DNA from: an uncultured Pseudomonas sp.
Lineage (GTDB): Bacteria > Pseudomonadota > Gammaproteobacteria > Pseudomonadales > Pseudomonadaceae
DNA length: 23,170 nucleotides
Direction: 5' to 3'
Assembly: GCF_946885885.1 (NCBI RefSeq)
Contig: NZ_CAMPHN010000061.1
Coordinates: 1 to 23,170 of the forward strand
Of this stretch, positions 1 through 6,600 are shown in pieces (within the stretch, counting starts at the first letter, position 1; every line of letters begins with the position of its first letter). The position numbers and the translations under genes were made by a program. A model generated the notes under the pieces. That model was not told the origin of the DNA. It worked only from the letters and a program-made list of their open reading frames with translations, and did not search any database.

Positions 1-212
1 TGCCGATCGCCTGCTATGCGGTGCTGGAGGGCGAGCAGCTCTGGTTGCGCGGCCTAGTCGGGCAGCCGGACGGCACGCTATTGCTCAGTGCGCAAAGCCG
101 CGCACCGTCCAGCGAAGCCGAGCGCCTCGGTGTCGAAGTGGCCGAGGCTCTGCTGGCACAAGGCGCCGGCGCTATCTTGCAGGCGGTGTACGGCGAGGGC
201 GCCGCCGAGTGA
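1..212 (+). CDS. hemC: Porphobilinogen deaminase (hydroxymethylbilane synthase), 3' end
   Basis: This is the C-terminal part of the cytoplasmic enzyme that joins four porphobilinogens into hydroxymethylbilane in tetrapyrrole synthesis. The gene enters from the left edge; the reading frame starts at base 3, and about 69 residues are visible (from PIACYAVLEG to YGEGAAE). The segment around LWLRGLVGQPDG is typical of domain 3 of the HemC family. The dipyrromethane-cofactor cysteine and the active-site aspartate lie upstream of the window and cannot be checked. The stop codon TGA (210-212) overlaps the GTG start of hemD by 4 nt, so the two are translationally coupled. Identification rests on the family match plus the hemD-hemX-hemY genes that follow in the order known from Pseudomonas. 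Confidence 0.93.
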   Translation, partial: PIACYAVLEGEQLWLRGLVGQPDGTLLLSAQSRAPSSEAERLGVEVAEALLAQGAGAILQAVYGEGAAE

Positions 213-982
213 GTGAGTGGCGCTTGCTGCTGACGCGTCCGGCCGAGGAGTCCCGGGTGCTGGCCGAGGCCCTGGCCGAGCAGGGAATTTATAGCGCCAG
301 CATGCCTTTGTTGGCGATCGAAGCCCTGGCGGAAACCCCCGAGCAACGCGCGACCTTTCTCGAGTTGGATCGTTACTGCGCGGTGATCGCGGTGAGTAAG
401 CCGGCTGCCCGCCAGGGCCTCGAGCTGCTCGACCGCTATTGGCCGCAACCCCTGACCGAGCAACCCTGGTTCAGTGTCGGCGCCGCTACCGCGGAGATTC
501 TCCAGGCTTATGGTTTGACCGTGCACCATCCCCGCGATGCGGACGACAGCGAAGCCTTGCTCGCATTGCCCATGTTGCAGCAGATCTTGGCGGCCGTTTC
601 CACCCCGCGCGTGTTGATTTTGCGTGGCGAGGGTGGTCGCGAATGGCTCGCCGAGAGTTTGCGCGCTCAGGGCGTGCAGGTGGATTATCTGGAACTCTAC
701 CGTCGTCAGCTGCCGCATTACCCCGCGGGGGCACTGCCTGCGCGAATGCGCGCGGAACGCCTGAACGGCCTGGCGGTCAGCAGTGGGCAAGGGCTGACCC
801 ATTTGTTGCAATTGGCGGGTAGCGAGTGGCCGACACTGGCTCGTCTACCCTTGTTCGTACCCAGCCCGCGGGTCGCCGAACTGGCGCGCGAGGCGGGAGC
901 CGAGAACGTTGTGGACTGCCACGGTGCGAGTGCCGCGGCGTTGCTGGCGGCATTGCACAGGCATGCCGCCCCCAACCCCTGA
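209..982 (+). CDS. hemD: Uroporphyrinogen-III synthase
   Basis: HemD closes and inverts ring D of hydroxymethylbilane to give uroporphyrinogen III, the branch point to haem, sirohaem and cobalamin; it is cytoplasmic. The 257-residue product opens with LLLTRPAEES, a typical HemD N-terminus, and has the family length. A conserved patch VSSGQGLTHLLQL lies about two thirds along. HemD sequences diverge strongly, so the call also rests on position directly after hemC. The start is a GTG that overlaps the hemC stop (GTGA); no independent ribosome site is needed if translation is coupled. The product of hemC is the substrate here, which fits a shared operon. Confidence 0.93.
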   Translation: MSEWRLLLTRPAEESRVLAEALAEQGIYSASMPLLAIEALAETPEQRATFLELDRYCAVIAVSKPAARQGLELLDRYWPQPLTEQPWFSVGAATAEILQAYGLTVHHPRDADDSEALLALPMLQQILAAVSTPRVLILRGEGGREWLAESLRAQGVQVDYLELYRRQLPHYPAGALPARMRAERLNGLAVSSGQGLTHLLQLAGSEWPTLARLPLFVPSPRVAELAREAGAENVVDCHGASAAALLAALHRHAAPNP

Positions 983-998
983 TGCGAAGGATGGATAC

Positions 999-2141
999 GT
1001 GAGCGAAGCAACCTCTGCGAAAGAACAGGATCAACCCGCACAGAACGCGGCCACTGCCGCACCGCCAACCCCGCCGAAAGCCACCGGCAAACCCGCATCG
1101 CGGGGCAACGGTCTGGTGCTTTTCGCGCTGCTGCTCGGCGCAGCCGGTGCCGCTGCGGGAGCTTGGGGCCTATGGCAGGTGCAGGCATTGCAAGCGCGCC
1201 AGCAACAGCAGCTGCAACAATTGCAAGAGGTGCGTGACGAGGCGCAGACGCTGGCGCAAAGCAACCAGCAACTGAATAGCCGCTTGGCACAATTGCCCAA
1301 TGCGGACGAACTGGAAAATCGCCGTCGCCTGCTGGTCCAGTTGCAGGGCGATCAACAGCTGCTCAATCAACGTCTGGAAACCGTGCTCGGCGCCAGCCGC
1401 CAGGATTGGCGCCTGGCCGAGGCCGAACACCTGTTGCGCCTGGCCAGCCTGCGCCTGTCCGCGCTGCAGGATATCAACAGCGCCACCGCCCTTGTGCAGG
1501 GCGCCGACGAGATTCTCCGCAGTCAGGACGATCCCGCCGCCTTCGCCGCCCGCGAGCAGCTGGCCAAGAGCCTGGAGGCGCTACGCGCGACCCAGGACCC
1601 GGATCGCACCGGATTGTTTCTCCAGCTCGGCGCCCTGCGCGAACAAGTGGCGCAGCTGAACGCCCAGACGCCGACTTTCGTCGCGGACGGCGGCGCGCTC
1701 GGCGAATTGGCCGCCGCGCAGGACGAAAGCATCTGGTGGAAGCAGTGGTTGCACACCTTATCCGAATATTTCCGCCTCGACTTCAGCGCCGATCGTAATA
1801 TCCGCCCGCTGCTCGCCGGGCAATCGCTGGTCCAGGTGCGCCTGGCCCTCAGCCTTGCTCTGGAGCAGGCGCAATGGGCCGCCTTGCACGGCCAGACCCC
1901 GGTCTACCGCCAGGCGTTGCGCCAGGTGCGCGAGGTGCTGGATGCGCATTTCGTCATGGAAAACCCGAACAGCCGCGCCTTGCGGGCGCGTATCGATGAG
2001 CTGATCGAACGGCCCATCGAAGTCGAGGTCCCCGATCTGAGCCAGACCTTGAATGCCGTGCAGGCGTATATCAAGAGCAAGCAATCGGCCCGCGAGCAGT
2101 TCGAAGTCGAAGCGACGGATGTGGAGGAGACTCGCCTATGA
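999..2141 (+). CDS. hemX: HemX, membrane-anchored uroporphyrinogen-III C-methyltransferase-like protein
   Basis: About 380 residues in the HemX family (PF04375). It is often annotated as a uroporphyrin-III C-methyltransferase, but I see no SAM-methyltransferase motif, so a structural or accessory role in haem synthesis is more likely. Visible order: a Pro/Ala/Lys-rich cytoplasmic tail (residues 1-36), one hydrophobic helix rich in Gly/Ala (about 37-59), a Gln/Leu-rich coiled coil (about 60-125), then an alpha-helical domain presumed periplasmic. The frame is open upstream, but I choose the GTG at 999 because AAGGA (987-991) stands 7 nt before it and the frame upstream only reads through hemD. 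The stop overlaps the hemY ATG by 4 nt (ATGA). Confidence 0.9.
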   Translation: MSEATSAKEQDQPAQNAATAAPPTPPKATGKPASRGNGLVLFALLLGAAGAAAGAWGLWQVQALQARQQQQLQQLQEVRDEAQTLAQSNQQLNSRLAQLPNADELENRRRLLVQLQGDQQLLNQRLETVLGASRQDWRLAEAEHLLRLASLRLSALQDINSATALVQGADEILRSQDDPAAFAAREQLAKSLEALRATQDPDRTGLFLQLGALREQVAQLNAQTPTFVADGGALGELAAAQDESIWWKQWLHTLSEYFRLDFSADRNIRPLLAGQSLVQVRLALSLALEQAQWAALHGQTPVYRQALRQVREVLDAHFVMENPNSRALRARIDELIERPIEVEVPDLSQTLNAVQAYIKSKQSAREQFEVEATDVEETRL

Positions 2142-3388
2142 AGCGTGTCTATCTGCTGCTCGCCCTGCTGCTGGTGCTCGCCGGCGCTGTCGGCTTGGCG
2201 CTGTTCGGCTTGCCGGTCGCCGAACACAAGGGCTATGTGTTGATCGCTTTTCAGGGGTTCCGCTACGAATCCAGCCTGTGGGCCTTTATCGCCTTGCTGC
2301 TGGTGTTGTGGTTGACCGTTTACCTGGTGCGCGTGCTGCTGCGTTTGCTGGCGACTTCCGGCGGCTTGATCAATCCCTGGTCGCGCTTGCATCGGCGGCG
2401 GCGTGTGCGCTTGGCCTCCGAACAGGGTTTTCTCGACCTGGCCGAAGGGCGCTGGTCGCGGGCATTGCGTCATCTGAAACGCGCCGCCGCCAGCGAGCCA
2501 CAGCCGCTCAGCTACTACTTGGGCGCCGCCCGCGCGGCCCAGCATCTGGAGCAGTACGAGGACAGCGATGCGCTGATCGAGCAGGCGCTGAACAGCCAGC
2601 CGCAAGCCGAACTGGCGATCGCCCTGACCCATGCCGAGCTGCAGTTGGCCCGCGGTCAGGCGGCGGCAGCCCTGGACACCTTGCAGGCGATGCGTGAACG
2701 CCATCCGCACCATCACCTGGTGTTGCGCCAACTCCAGGCGCTTTATCTGCAGGCGGGCGACTGGCCTGCGCTGCTCGGCTTGCTGCCCGACCTGCGTAAA
2801 GAAAAGGCCTTGGGCAATGCCGAATTGAACGAACTTGAACGCCAAGCTTGGCGGGGCCGTTTACTGCAGGTCGGTCAGGCGCAGGCGGGCGATGAGCAAG
2901 CGGGGCTGGCGGCGTTGCAGCAGGTTTGGCAGGCGATGCCTTCCACCTATCGGCAGGAGCCGGAATTACTCGCGGTGTATGCCGAACAGTTGCGCTTGCT
3001 CGGTGCCGAAGGCGAAGCCGAAGAACTCCTGCGTGGGGCCTTGAAGCAGCGCTACGACAGCCACCTGGTGCGTCTCTATGGACTGCTGCATGGGCGCGAT
3101 CCGGTTCGCCAGCTACAGGTCGCCGAGGGGTGGTTGAAGCAGCATACGGATGATGCCGGGTTGCTGCTGACGCTTGGCCGCCTGTGCGCACACAACCAGC
3201 TCTGGGGTAAAGCCAAGGGCTATTTCGAAAGCAGCCTGGCCTTTCAACGGCATCCGGAAGCCTGTGCCGAGCTGGCGCGTCTGCTTATGCAGTTGGGCGA
3301 GATCGAGCGCAGCAACGAGCTGTTTCAAGAAGGATTGGGGTTGCTCGATCAGCGCCTTGGCAGCGCTGCCGTCGCCATGAGCGATTAA
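2138..3388 (+). CDS. hemY: HemY, inner-membrane TPR protein of the haem operon
   Basis: 416 residues in the proteobacterial HemY family (HemY_N, PF07219), which is unrelated to the Bacillus protoporphyrinogen oxidase of the same name. Two hydrophobic segments lie at about residues 4-24 and 44-66, followed by a basic stretch and then helical TPR-like repeats to the end (for example the Ala/Leu/Tyr-patterned helices around residues 105-240 and 290-400). The family is thought to scaffold late haem-synthesis steps at the membrane; the sequence itself shows no catalytic motif. The ATG overlaps the hemX stop. This is the last gene of the operon, and no obvious intrinsic terminator follows the TAA. 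Confidence 0.92.
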   Translation: MKRVYLLLALLLVLAGAVGLALFGLPVAEHKGYVLIAFQGFRYESSLWAFIALLLVLWLTVYLVRVLLRLLATSGGLINPWSRLHRRRRVRLASEQGFLDLAEGRWSRALRHLKRAAASEPQPLSYYLGAARAAQHLEQYEDSDALIEQALNSQPQAELAIALTHAELQLARGQAAAALDTLQAMRERHPHHHLVLRQLQALYLQAGDWPALLGLLPDLRKEKALGNAELNELERQAWRGRLLQVGQAQAGDEQAGLAALQQVWQAMPSTYRQEPELLAVYAEQLRLLGAEGEAEELLRGALKQRYDSHLVRLYGLLHGRDPVRQLQVAEGWLKQHTDDAGLLLTLGRLCAHNQLWGKAKGYFESSLAFQRHPEACAELARLLMQLGEIERSNELFQEGLGLLDQRLGSAAVAMSD

Positions 3389-3599
3389 TGGTCGCGCTGT
3401 CGCTTTCACTGTTCGGGCGGCGCCGACAGCGGTGCGGCGAACGATGTCGCCGTCGTCCTGTGATGACGGGCTCCGGTGGTCAGCGGTGTCGCGTCCGCGT
3501 GCTTAATCGATAGGATTCAATGACATGCGGCGCACGGCTGCGGCAAACGGAGGCAAACTGCCGCGCTTTCCCGCGGGCCAGGCGGAGTAAGGGGCTCCG

Positions 3600-3640
3600 A
3601 TCAAACGCCCGTATGAAATTTATCGAACGGGCGCCTTGAT
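3600..3640. repeat. Imperfect inverted repeat (12 paired positions per arm)
   Basis: The left arm reads ATCAA-A-CGCCCGT (3600-3612) and the right arm ACGGGCG-CC-TTGAT (3627-3640). Seven plus five base pairs are perfect, separated by a small asymmetric bulge, with a 14-nt AT-rich loop. No T-run follows on the plus strand, so it is not a normal intrinsic terminator. It could be a transcription-end hairpin for hemY, an operator for rsd, or a relic of a small mobile repeat. Confidence 0.5.
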
Positions 3641-3778
3641 GGCGTTGGCGTGCAAGCATAATCTGGCTTTACGCACCGCCGGGCTACTGGGTCGCTGAAC
3701 AGTCTGGTCTGGATGTATCTGGACGTAGCGGTGTCTTCCCCTCTGCACCGAATGGTCCAAAACGTCTCGAAACAGATG

Positions 3779-3784
3779 TATAAC
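3779..3784 (+). promoter_or_regulatory. Candidate -10 element for rsd
   Basis: TATAAC lies 31 nt upstream of the rsd start and differs from the sigma-70 -10 consensus at the last base. No good -35 hexamer is visible at 16-18 nt upstream, so the promoter may use an alternative sigma factor or an activator. Inference from sequence only. Confidence 0.3.
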
Positions 3785-3815
3785 AGCAATACCGAATTAG
3801 GGAAGTGAGGTCATC

Positions 3816-4292
3816 ATGCTCGAGAGTTGTCAAAACGCCCAGGAGCGCTGGGGCGGCGTCCATTTGCTGATAGACCGTTGGTTGCAGGAACGGGGCGAAC
3901 TGGTTACGGCTTATACGGCTCTGAGCAGTGCTTCGGCATCGGCAGTCGATATCCAGGGTTTGCAGAGGTTCTGCGAAATCCTGGTCGACTATGTATCGGC
4001 CGGTCACTTCGAGGTCTACGAGCAGTTGACCAACGAAGCCAAGGCTTTTGGCGATCAACGCGGCCTCGATCTGGCCAAGCAAATCTATCCGCGTATCGAA
4101 GCAATTACCGAAGTGGCCCTGGCGTTCAACGATCGTTGCGATAACGGCGACTGCCGCGACGGCGTGTCGATAGGCGAAGAACTGAACCGACTGGGGCAGC
4201 TGCTGCACGAGCGCTTCGAGTTGGAAGATTGCCTGATCGAAGTGCTGCACAATGCTCACCAGCAGCAGGCTGTTGCGGAAAGCGCACTCTAG
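3816..4292 (+). CDS. rsd: Rsd/AlgQ, anti-sigma-70 factor
   Basis: 158 residues matching the Rsd/AlgQ family (PF04353), small all-helical cytoplasmic proteins that bind region 4 of the housekeeping sigma factor RpoD and shift RNA polymerase toward alternative sigma factors. In P. aeruginosa the protein is called AlgQ and affects alginate, siderophore and virulence gene expression. Seen here: the N-terminal segment [20 protein letters not shown], characteristic of the family, and the family length. ATG at 3816 is preceded by GTGAGG (3805-3810), 5 nt away. It stands alone between two promoter-sized gaps. The following FKBP gene points back toward it. Confidence 0.95.
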   Translation: MLESCQNAQERWGGVHLLIDRWLQERGELVTAYTALSSASASAVDIQGLQRFCEILVDYVSAGHFEVYEQLTNEAKAFGDQRGLDLAKQIYPRIEAITEVALAFNDRCDNGDCRDGVSIGEELNRLGQLLHERFELEDCLIEVLHNAHQQQAVAESAL

Positions 4293-4317
4293 CCTTTCGC
4301 TGCGTCCGCGCCGTGCT

Positions 4318-4962
4318 TCAGTCCTTGGTGTCGAGCAACTCCAGTTCGAACACCAGGGGCGCATAAGGCGGTATCAGGTCGCCCACACCTTCCGCGCCGT
4401 ATGCCTGGGCCGATGGAATCACCAGGCGCCATTGCGCGCCCACCGGCATTTCCGACACTGCGCTACGCCAGCCGGCGATCACGCTATCCAGGCGGTACCA
4501 TTGCGGCGTCTGGCTTTCGTCGAACTGGCGCCCGTCGGCCAGCAGCCCGATATAGCGCACTTGAATCCGACTCTTCGGCTTCGGCTTGACGCCTTTGCCC
4601 GCTCTCAGTTCCTGTAGCAGTACACCGTTCTTCAGGCGGCGTACTCCGGGTTTGGCTTTTTCGTTGGCAAGAAAATGCTTCTCCGCGGCAATCGCCTGCT
4701 CGATTCTTTGCGGCGCGCTGGCCAAGTGGGCGTCATGTGCGCTCAGCAGGCTTTCGATACGTTTAGCCTCCACCTGCAACGGTGCACCTCGGTATGCGTG
4801 ATGCAAGCCATCGAGCACGGCTTGCAGTTGCAGGTCCGGCGCCTCTTCGCGCAACCGCTCGCCCAGACGTACTCCCAGGCTATAGGCCAGGTCGTTGGAA
4901 TCGTCCTGCGCTTGTGCCCAGGTGGCGAACAGACACAGTGCGAGCAATGGAAGGCGCGGCAT
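4318..4962 (-). CDS. Periplasmic FKBP-type peptidyl-prolyl isomerase
   Basis: 214 residues. A signal peptide (MPRLPLLALCLFATWAQAQ) with an AQA-like cleavage site near residue 19 indicates export to the periplasm. An N-terminal helical dimerisation segment as in FkpA/Mip proteins (about residues 20-115, with LAYSLGVRLGERL) is followed by the FKBP catalytic domain (about 120-212). The domain ends with the hallmark AYGAEGVGDLIPPYAPLVFELELL; the usual Asn of IPPNATL is Tyr here. The role would be folding or chaperoning of exported proteins. GGAG stands 7 nt before the ATG. It lies between rsd and algP, as in P. aeruginosa (the PA5254 position, from memory). It is convergent with rsd (25 nt between stops) and divergent from algP. 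Confidence 0.92.
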   Translation of the reverse strand: MPRLPLLALCLFATWAQAQDDSNDLAYSLGVRLGERLREEAPDLQLQAVLDGLHHAYRGAPLQVEAKRIESLLSAHDAHLASAPQRIEQAIAAEKHFLANEKAKPGVRRLKNGVLLQELRAGKGVKPKPKSRIQVRYIGLLADGRQFDESQTPQWYRLDSVIAGWRSAVSEMPVGAQWRLVIPSAQAYGAEGVGDLIPPYAPLVFELELLDTKD

Positions 4963-5027
4963 AGGATTACTCCATGGAAATAGTGCGGATTATGCCAGGC
5001 ATGTGGTCAGGCTGAATGCGCGCTAGT

Positions 5028-5043
5028 ATGAACATCCGTTCAT
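5028..5043. promoter_or_regulatory. Palindrome upstream of algP (ATGAAC-ATCC-GTTCAT)
   Basis: A perfect 6-bp inverted repeat with a 4-nt centre lies 17 nt before the algP start and overlaps a weak -10-like TAGTAT (5024-5029). Position and symmetry suit a repressor operator or the transcription start region. No regulator can be named from sequence. Confidence 0.3.
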
Positions 5044-5060
5044 CCACTAGGAGGCGTGCC

Positions 5061-6098
5061 ATGACGGCCACCAAGAAAAAAAGCGCAAAGAAAAACTCGG
5101 TCACGACCCCATTGCATTTGCTTCAGCAGCTCTCCACCAGCTTGCTGGAACATCTGGAAAGCGCCTGCTCGAAAGCATTGACGGATGCCGAAACGCTGCT
5201 CGCCAAGTTGGAAGCGCAACGTGGCAAGGCCCAGGAAAAATTGCACAAGGCGCATGCCAAGCTGCAGGCTGCCGCCGTAGCGGGCAAAGCCAAGGCGCAG
5301 AGCAAAGCCAAGGCGGCCGTCAGTGAATTGGAAGAGTTGCTGGATATCCTCAAGGCTCGGCAAGCCGAAACGCGCAGCTATATTGCCGGGCTCAAGCGCG
5401 ATGCCCAGGAAAGCCTGAAATTGGCCCAGGGTGTGGGCAAGGTCAAGGAGGCGGCGAGCCAGGCGCTCAATAGCCGTACCGCCAAAGCGGCGCAGGTCAA
5501 ACCCGCTGCGAAGACCGCAACGGCCAAGGCACCAGCCAAGCCGGCTGCGAGCAAGCCTGCCGCGGTAAAGGCTGCTGCCAAGCCAGCCAGTGCCGCCAAG
5601 GCACCGGTCAAGCCGGCCGCAAAAGTAGCCGCCAAACCTGCCGCGAGCAAGCCTGCGGCGAAACCCGTTGCGAGTAAAACCGCCGCTGCCAAACCTGTCG
5701 CCAAGCCGGCTGCCAAAGTACCCGCCAAGCCGGTAGCGAAGAAACCGGCTGCTGCCGCTGCTAAATCCGTTGCCGCTAAGCCAGTCGCCAAACCTGCCGC
5801 CGCAGCGCCAGCCAAACCCGTCGCGACCAAGGCTACCGCCACTAAACCCGCCGCGCCAAAGACTGCTGCCGCCAAACCGGCAGTGCCAAAGACCGCCGCC
5901 ACAAAACCCGCGGCGAAACCGGCTGCTCAGCCAGCTGCCAAAGCTGCAACGGCGCCTGCCGCCAAGCCCGTCGCGAAGAAGCCAAGTGTCGCCAAGGCCA
6001 AACCGGCAGCTGCTGCGCCAGTGGCTAAGCCCGCCGCTGCCGAGTCAGTTAAACCTGCCGTTAGCGGCAATGGTAGTGCCGCGCCAAGCGCGTCCTAA
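5061..6098 (+). CDS. algP: AlgP (AlgR3), histone-H1-like Lys/Ala/Pro-repeat protein
   Basis: 345 residues. The N-terminal part (about 1-150) is a lysine-rich alpha-helical/coiled-coil region (DAETLLAKLEAQRGKAQEKL). From about residue 150 to the end the protein is a low-complexity array of KPAA/KPVA/AAKP units, as in the C-terminal tail of histone H1. In P. aeruginosa AlgP is a DNA-binding-type regulator of alginate gene algD, and its repeat tract is known to vary. The frame is open to an ATG at 5016, but I choose 5061 because AGGAG (5049-5053) lies 7 nt before it and the residues upstream look non-coding. The stop overlaps the convergent downstream gene by 4 nt. The strong repeats create long shadow frames on both strands. 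Confidence 0.93.
   Translation: MTATKKKSAKKNSVTTPLHLLQQLSTSLLEHLESACSKALTDAETLLAKLEAQRGKAQEKLHKAHAKLQAAAVAGKAKAQSKAKAAVSELEELLDILKARQAETRSYIAGLKRDAQESLKLAQGVGKVKEAASQALNSRTAKAAQVKPAAKTATAKAPAKPAASKPAAVKAAAKPASAAKAPVKPAAKVAAKPAASKPAAKPVASKTAAAKPVAKPAAKVPAKPVAKKPAAAAAKSVAAKPVAKPAAAAPAKPVATKATATKPAAPKTAAAKPAVPKTAATKPAAKPAAQPAAKAATAPAAKPVAKKPSVAKAKPAAAAPVAKPAAAESVKPAVSGNGSAAPSAS
5505..6070 (+). repeat. Degenerate tandem repeats encoding KPAA units within algP
   Basis: Short direct repeats, roughly 12 nt per KPAA-type unit but irregular, fill the 3' half of algP (for example the recurring AAACCTGCCGC and AAGCCGGC-type blocks). Such tracts can change length by slippage or unequal recombination. 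Confidence 0.75.
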
Positions 6099-6550
6099 AC
6101 ACAGGCCTGGGTCGTCGCGACGCGCAAGGTTTGCAGCGCGTCGGGGTCGGTCGTCAGCTGCGTCAGCCAGCGCTGTCGCGGCGCGTTTTCAACGCTCGGC
6201 CATTCCCGGCTGAGCGTCGCCAGGCGTTGCAGCAATTCGCGCTCGGCCTCCAGCTCGAGTCGTTTGACCTGCTCGCGCAGCGGCTTCAGGGCGCTGTCGT
6301 CCTGCGCCGCTGCGCGCCAGCTTTGTCGCAATTGCCTGAGCGGCATCACCACCTGTGTTTGCCAGGGCTGCGCCAGGTTGCGCAGGGCCTGACCGCGCGC
6401 CTCGTCCCAGGGCACGTTGCGTGCATCGAGCCAGAGTGCGCAAAGCAGCAGGCAGACATCCATCCCCTGCGCTTGTAATTGCAGGCAGGCGGCTTCGACG
6501 CCGGGGCGCTGGTAAACTTCTTCGGCGAATCGCCACAGGTCAGGGGGCAT
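6095..6550 (-). CDS. TIGR02444 family protein (DUF2390)
   Basis: 151 residues matching the uncharacterised TIGR02444/DUF2390 family of gammaproteobacteria. Family features visible: the N-terminal LWRFAEEVYQRPGVEAACLQLQ followed by MDVCLLLCALWLDARN, then a charged helical half rich in Leu/Arg/Glu. No catalytic motif, signal peptide or membrane span is evident, so it is probably a small cytoplasmic helical protein. Function unknown. In Pseudomonas the family is commonly found between algP and the ABC-F gene, as here. It is divergent from yheS (50 nt apart) and convergent with algP, sharing 4 nt at the stops. Confidence 0.82.
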   Translation of the reverse strand: MPPDLWRFAEEVYQRPGVEAACLQLQAQGMDVCLLLCALWLDARNVPWDEARGQALRNLAQPWQTQVVMPLRQLRQSWRAAAQDDSALKPLREQVKRLELEAERELLQRLATLSREWPSVENAPRQRWLTQLTTDPDALQTLRVATTQACV

Positions 6551-6580
6551 GGTGCTTTCCGCGTAACTGAAAGGCGACTC

Positions 6581-6589
6581 TGGTAGACT
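6581..6589 (+). promoter_or_regulatory. Extended -10 element immediately upstream of yheS-like gene
   Basis: TGGTAGACT matches the extended -10 pattern (TG-n-TAnnnT). Transcription would start about 6596-6597, only 4-5 nt before the ATG at 6601, giving a leaderless or near-leaderless mRNA. No -35 match and no Shine-Dalgarno sequence are visible, which agrees with this reading. Confidence 0.4.
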
Positions 6590-6600
6590 CCGCCGCCATT

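Larger units (their letters stand above)
3389..3815. other. Intergenic region between hemY and rsd
   Basis: 427 nt with no recognisable gene on either strand. In P. aeruginosa a DsbB-type gene (dsbH) lies between hemY and algQ as I recall; I find no thiol-oxidase or membrane-protein remnant here. The region holds a GGCAAAC direct repeat (3542-3548, 3552-3558) inside a GCGGCA/TGCCGC inverted repeat (3540-3564), the longer inverted repeat at 3600-3640, and a likely rsd -10 element near 3779. A 39-codon Arg-rich open frame at 3520-3639 is not convincing. Confidence 0.6.

Noticed and set aside
3520..3639. 39-codon Arg-rich open frame with AGGAT nearby, upstream of rsd
   Set aside because: Ribosome-site spacing is short (4 nt), the peptide resembles random GC-rich translation, and the end runs into the inverted repeat. 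No support beyond the open frame.
5378..5902. Long Ala/Leu/Gly-rich open frame on the minus strand across algP
   Set aside because: It is the antisense shadow of the KPAA repeat coding; composition is monotonous and there is no ribosome site or family resemblance.
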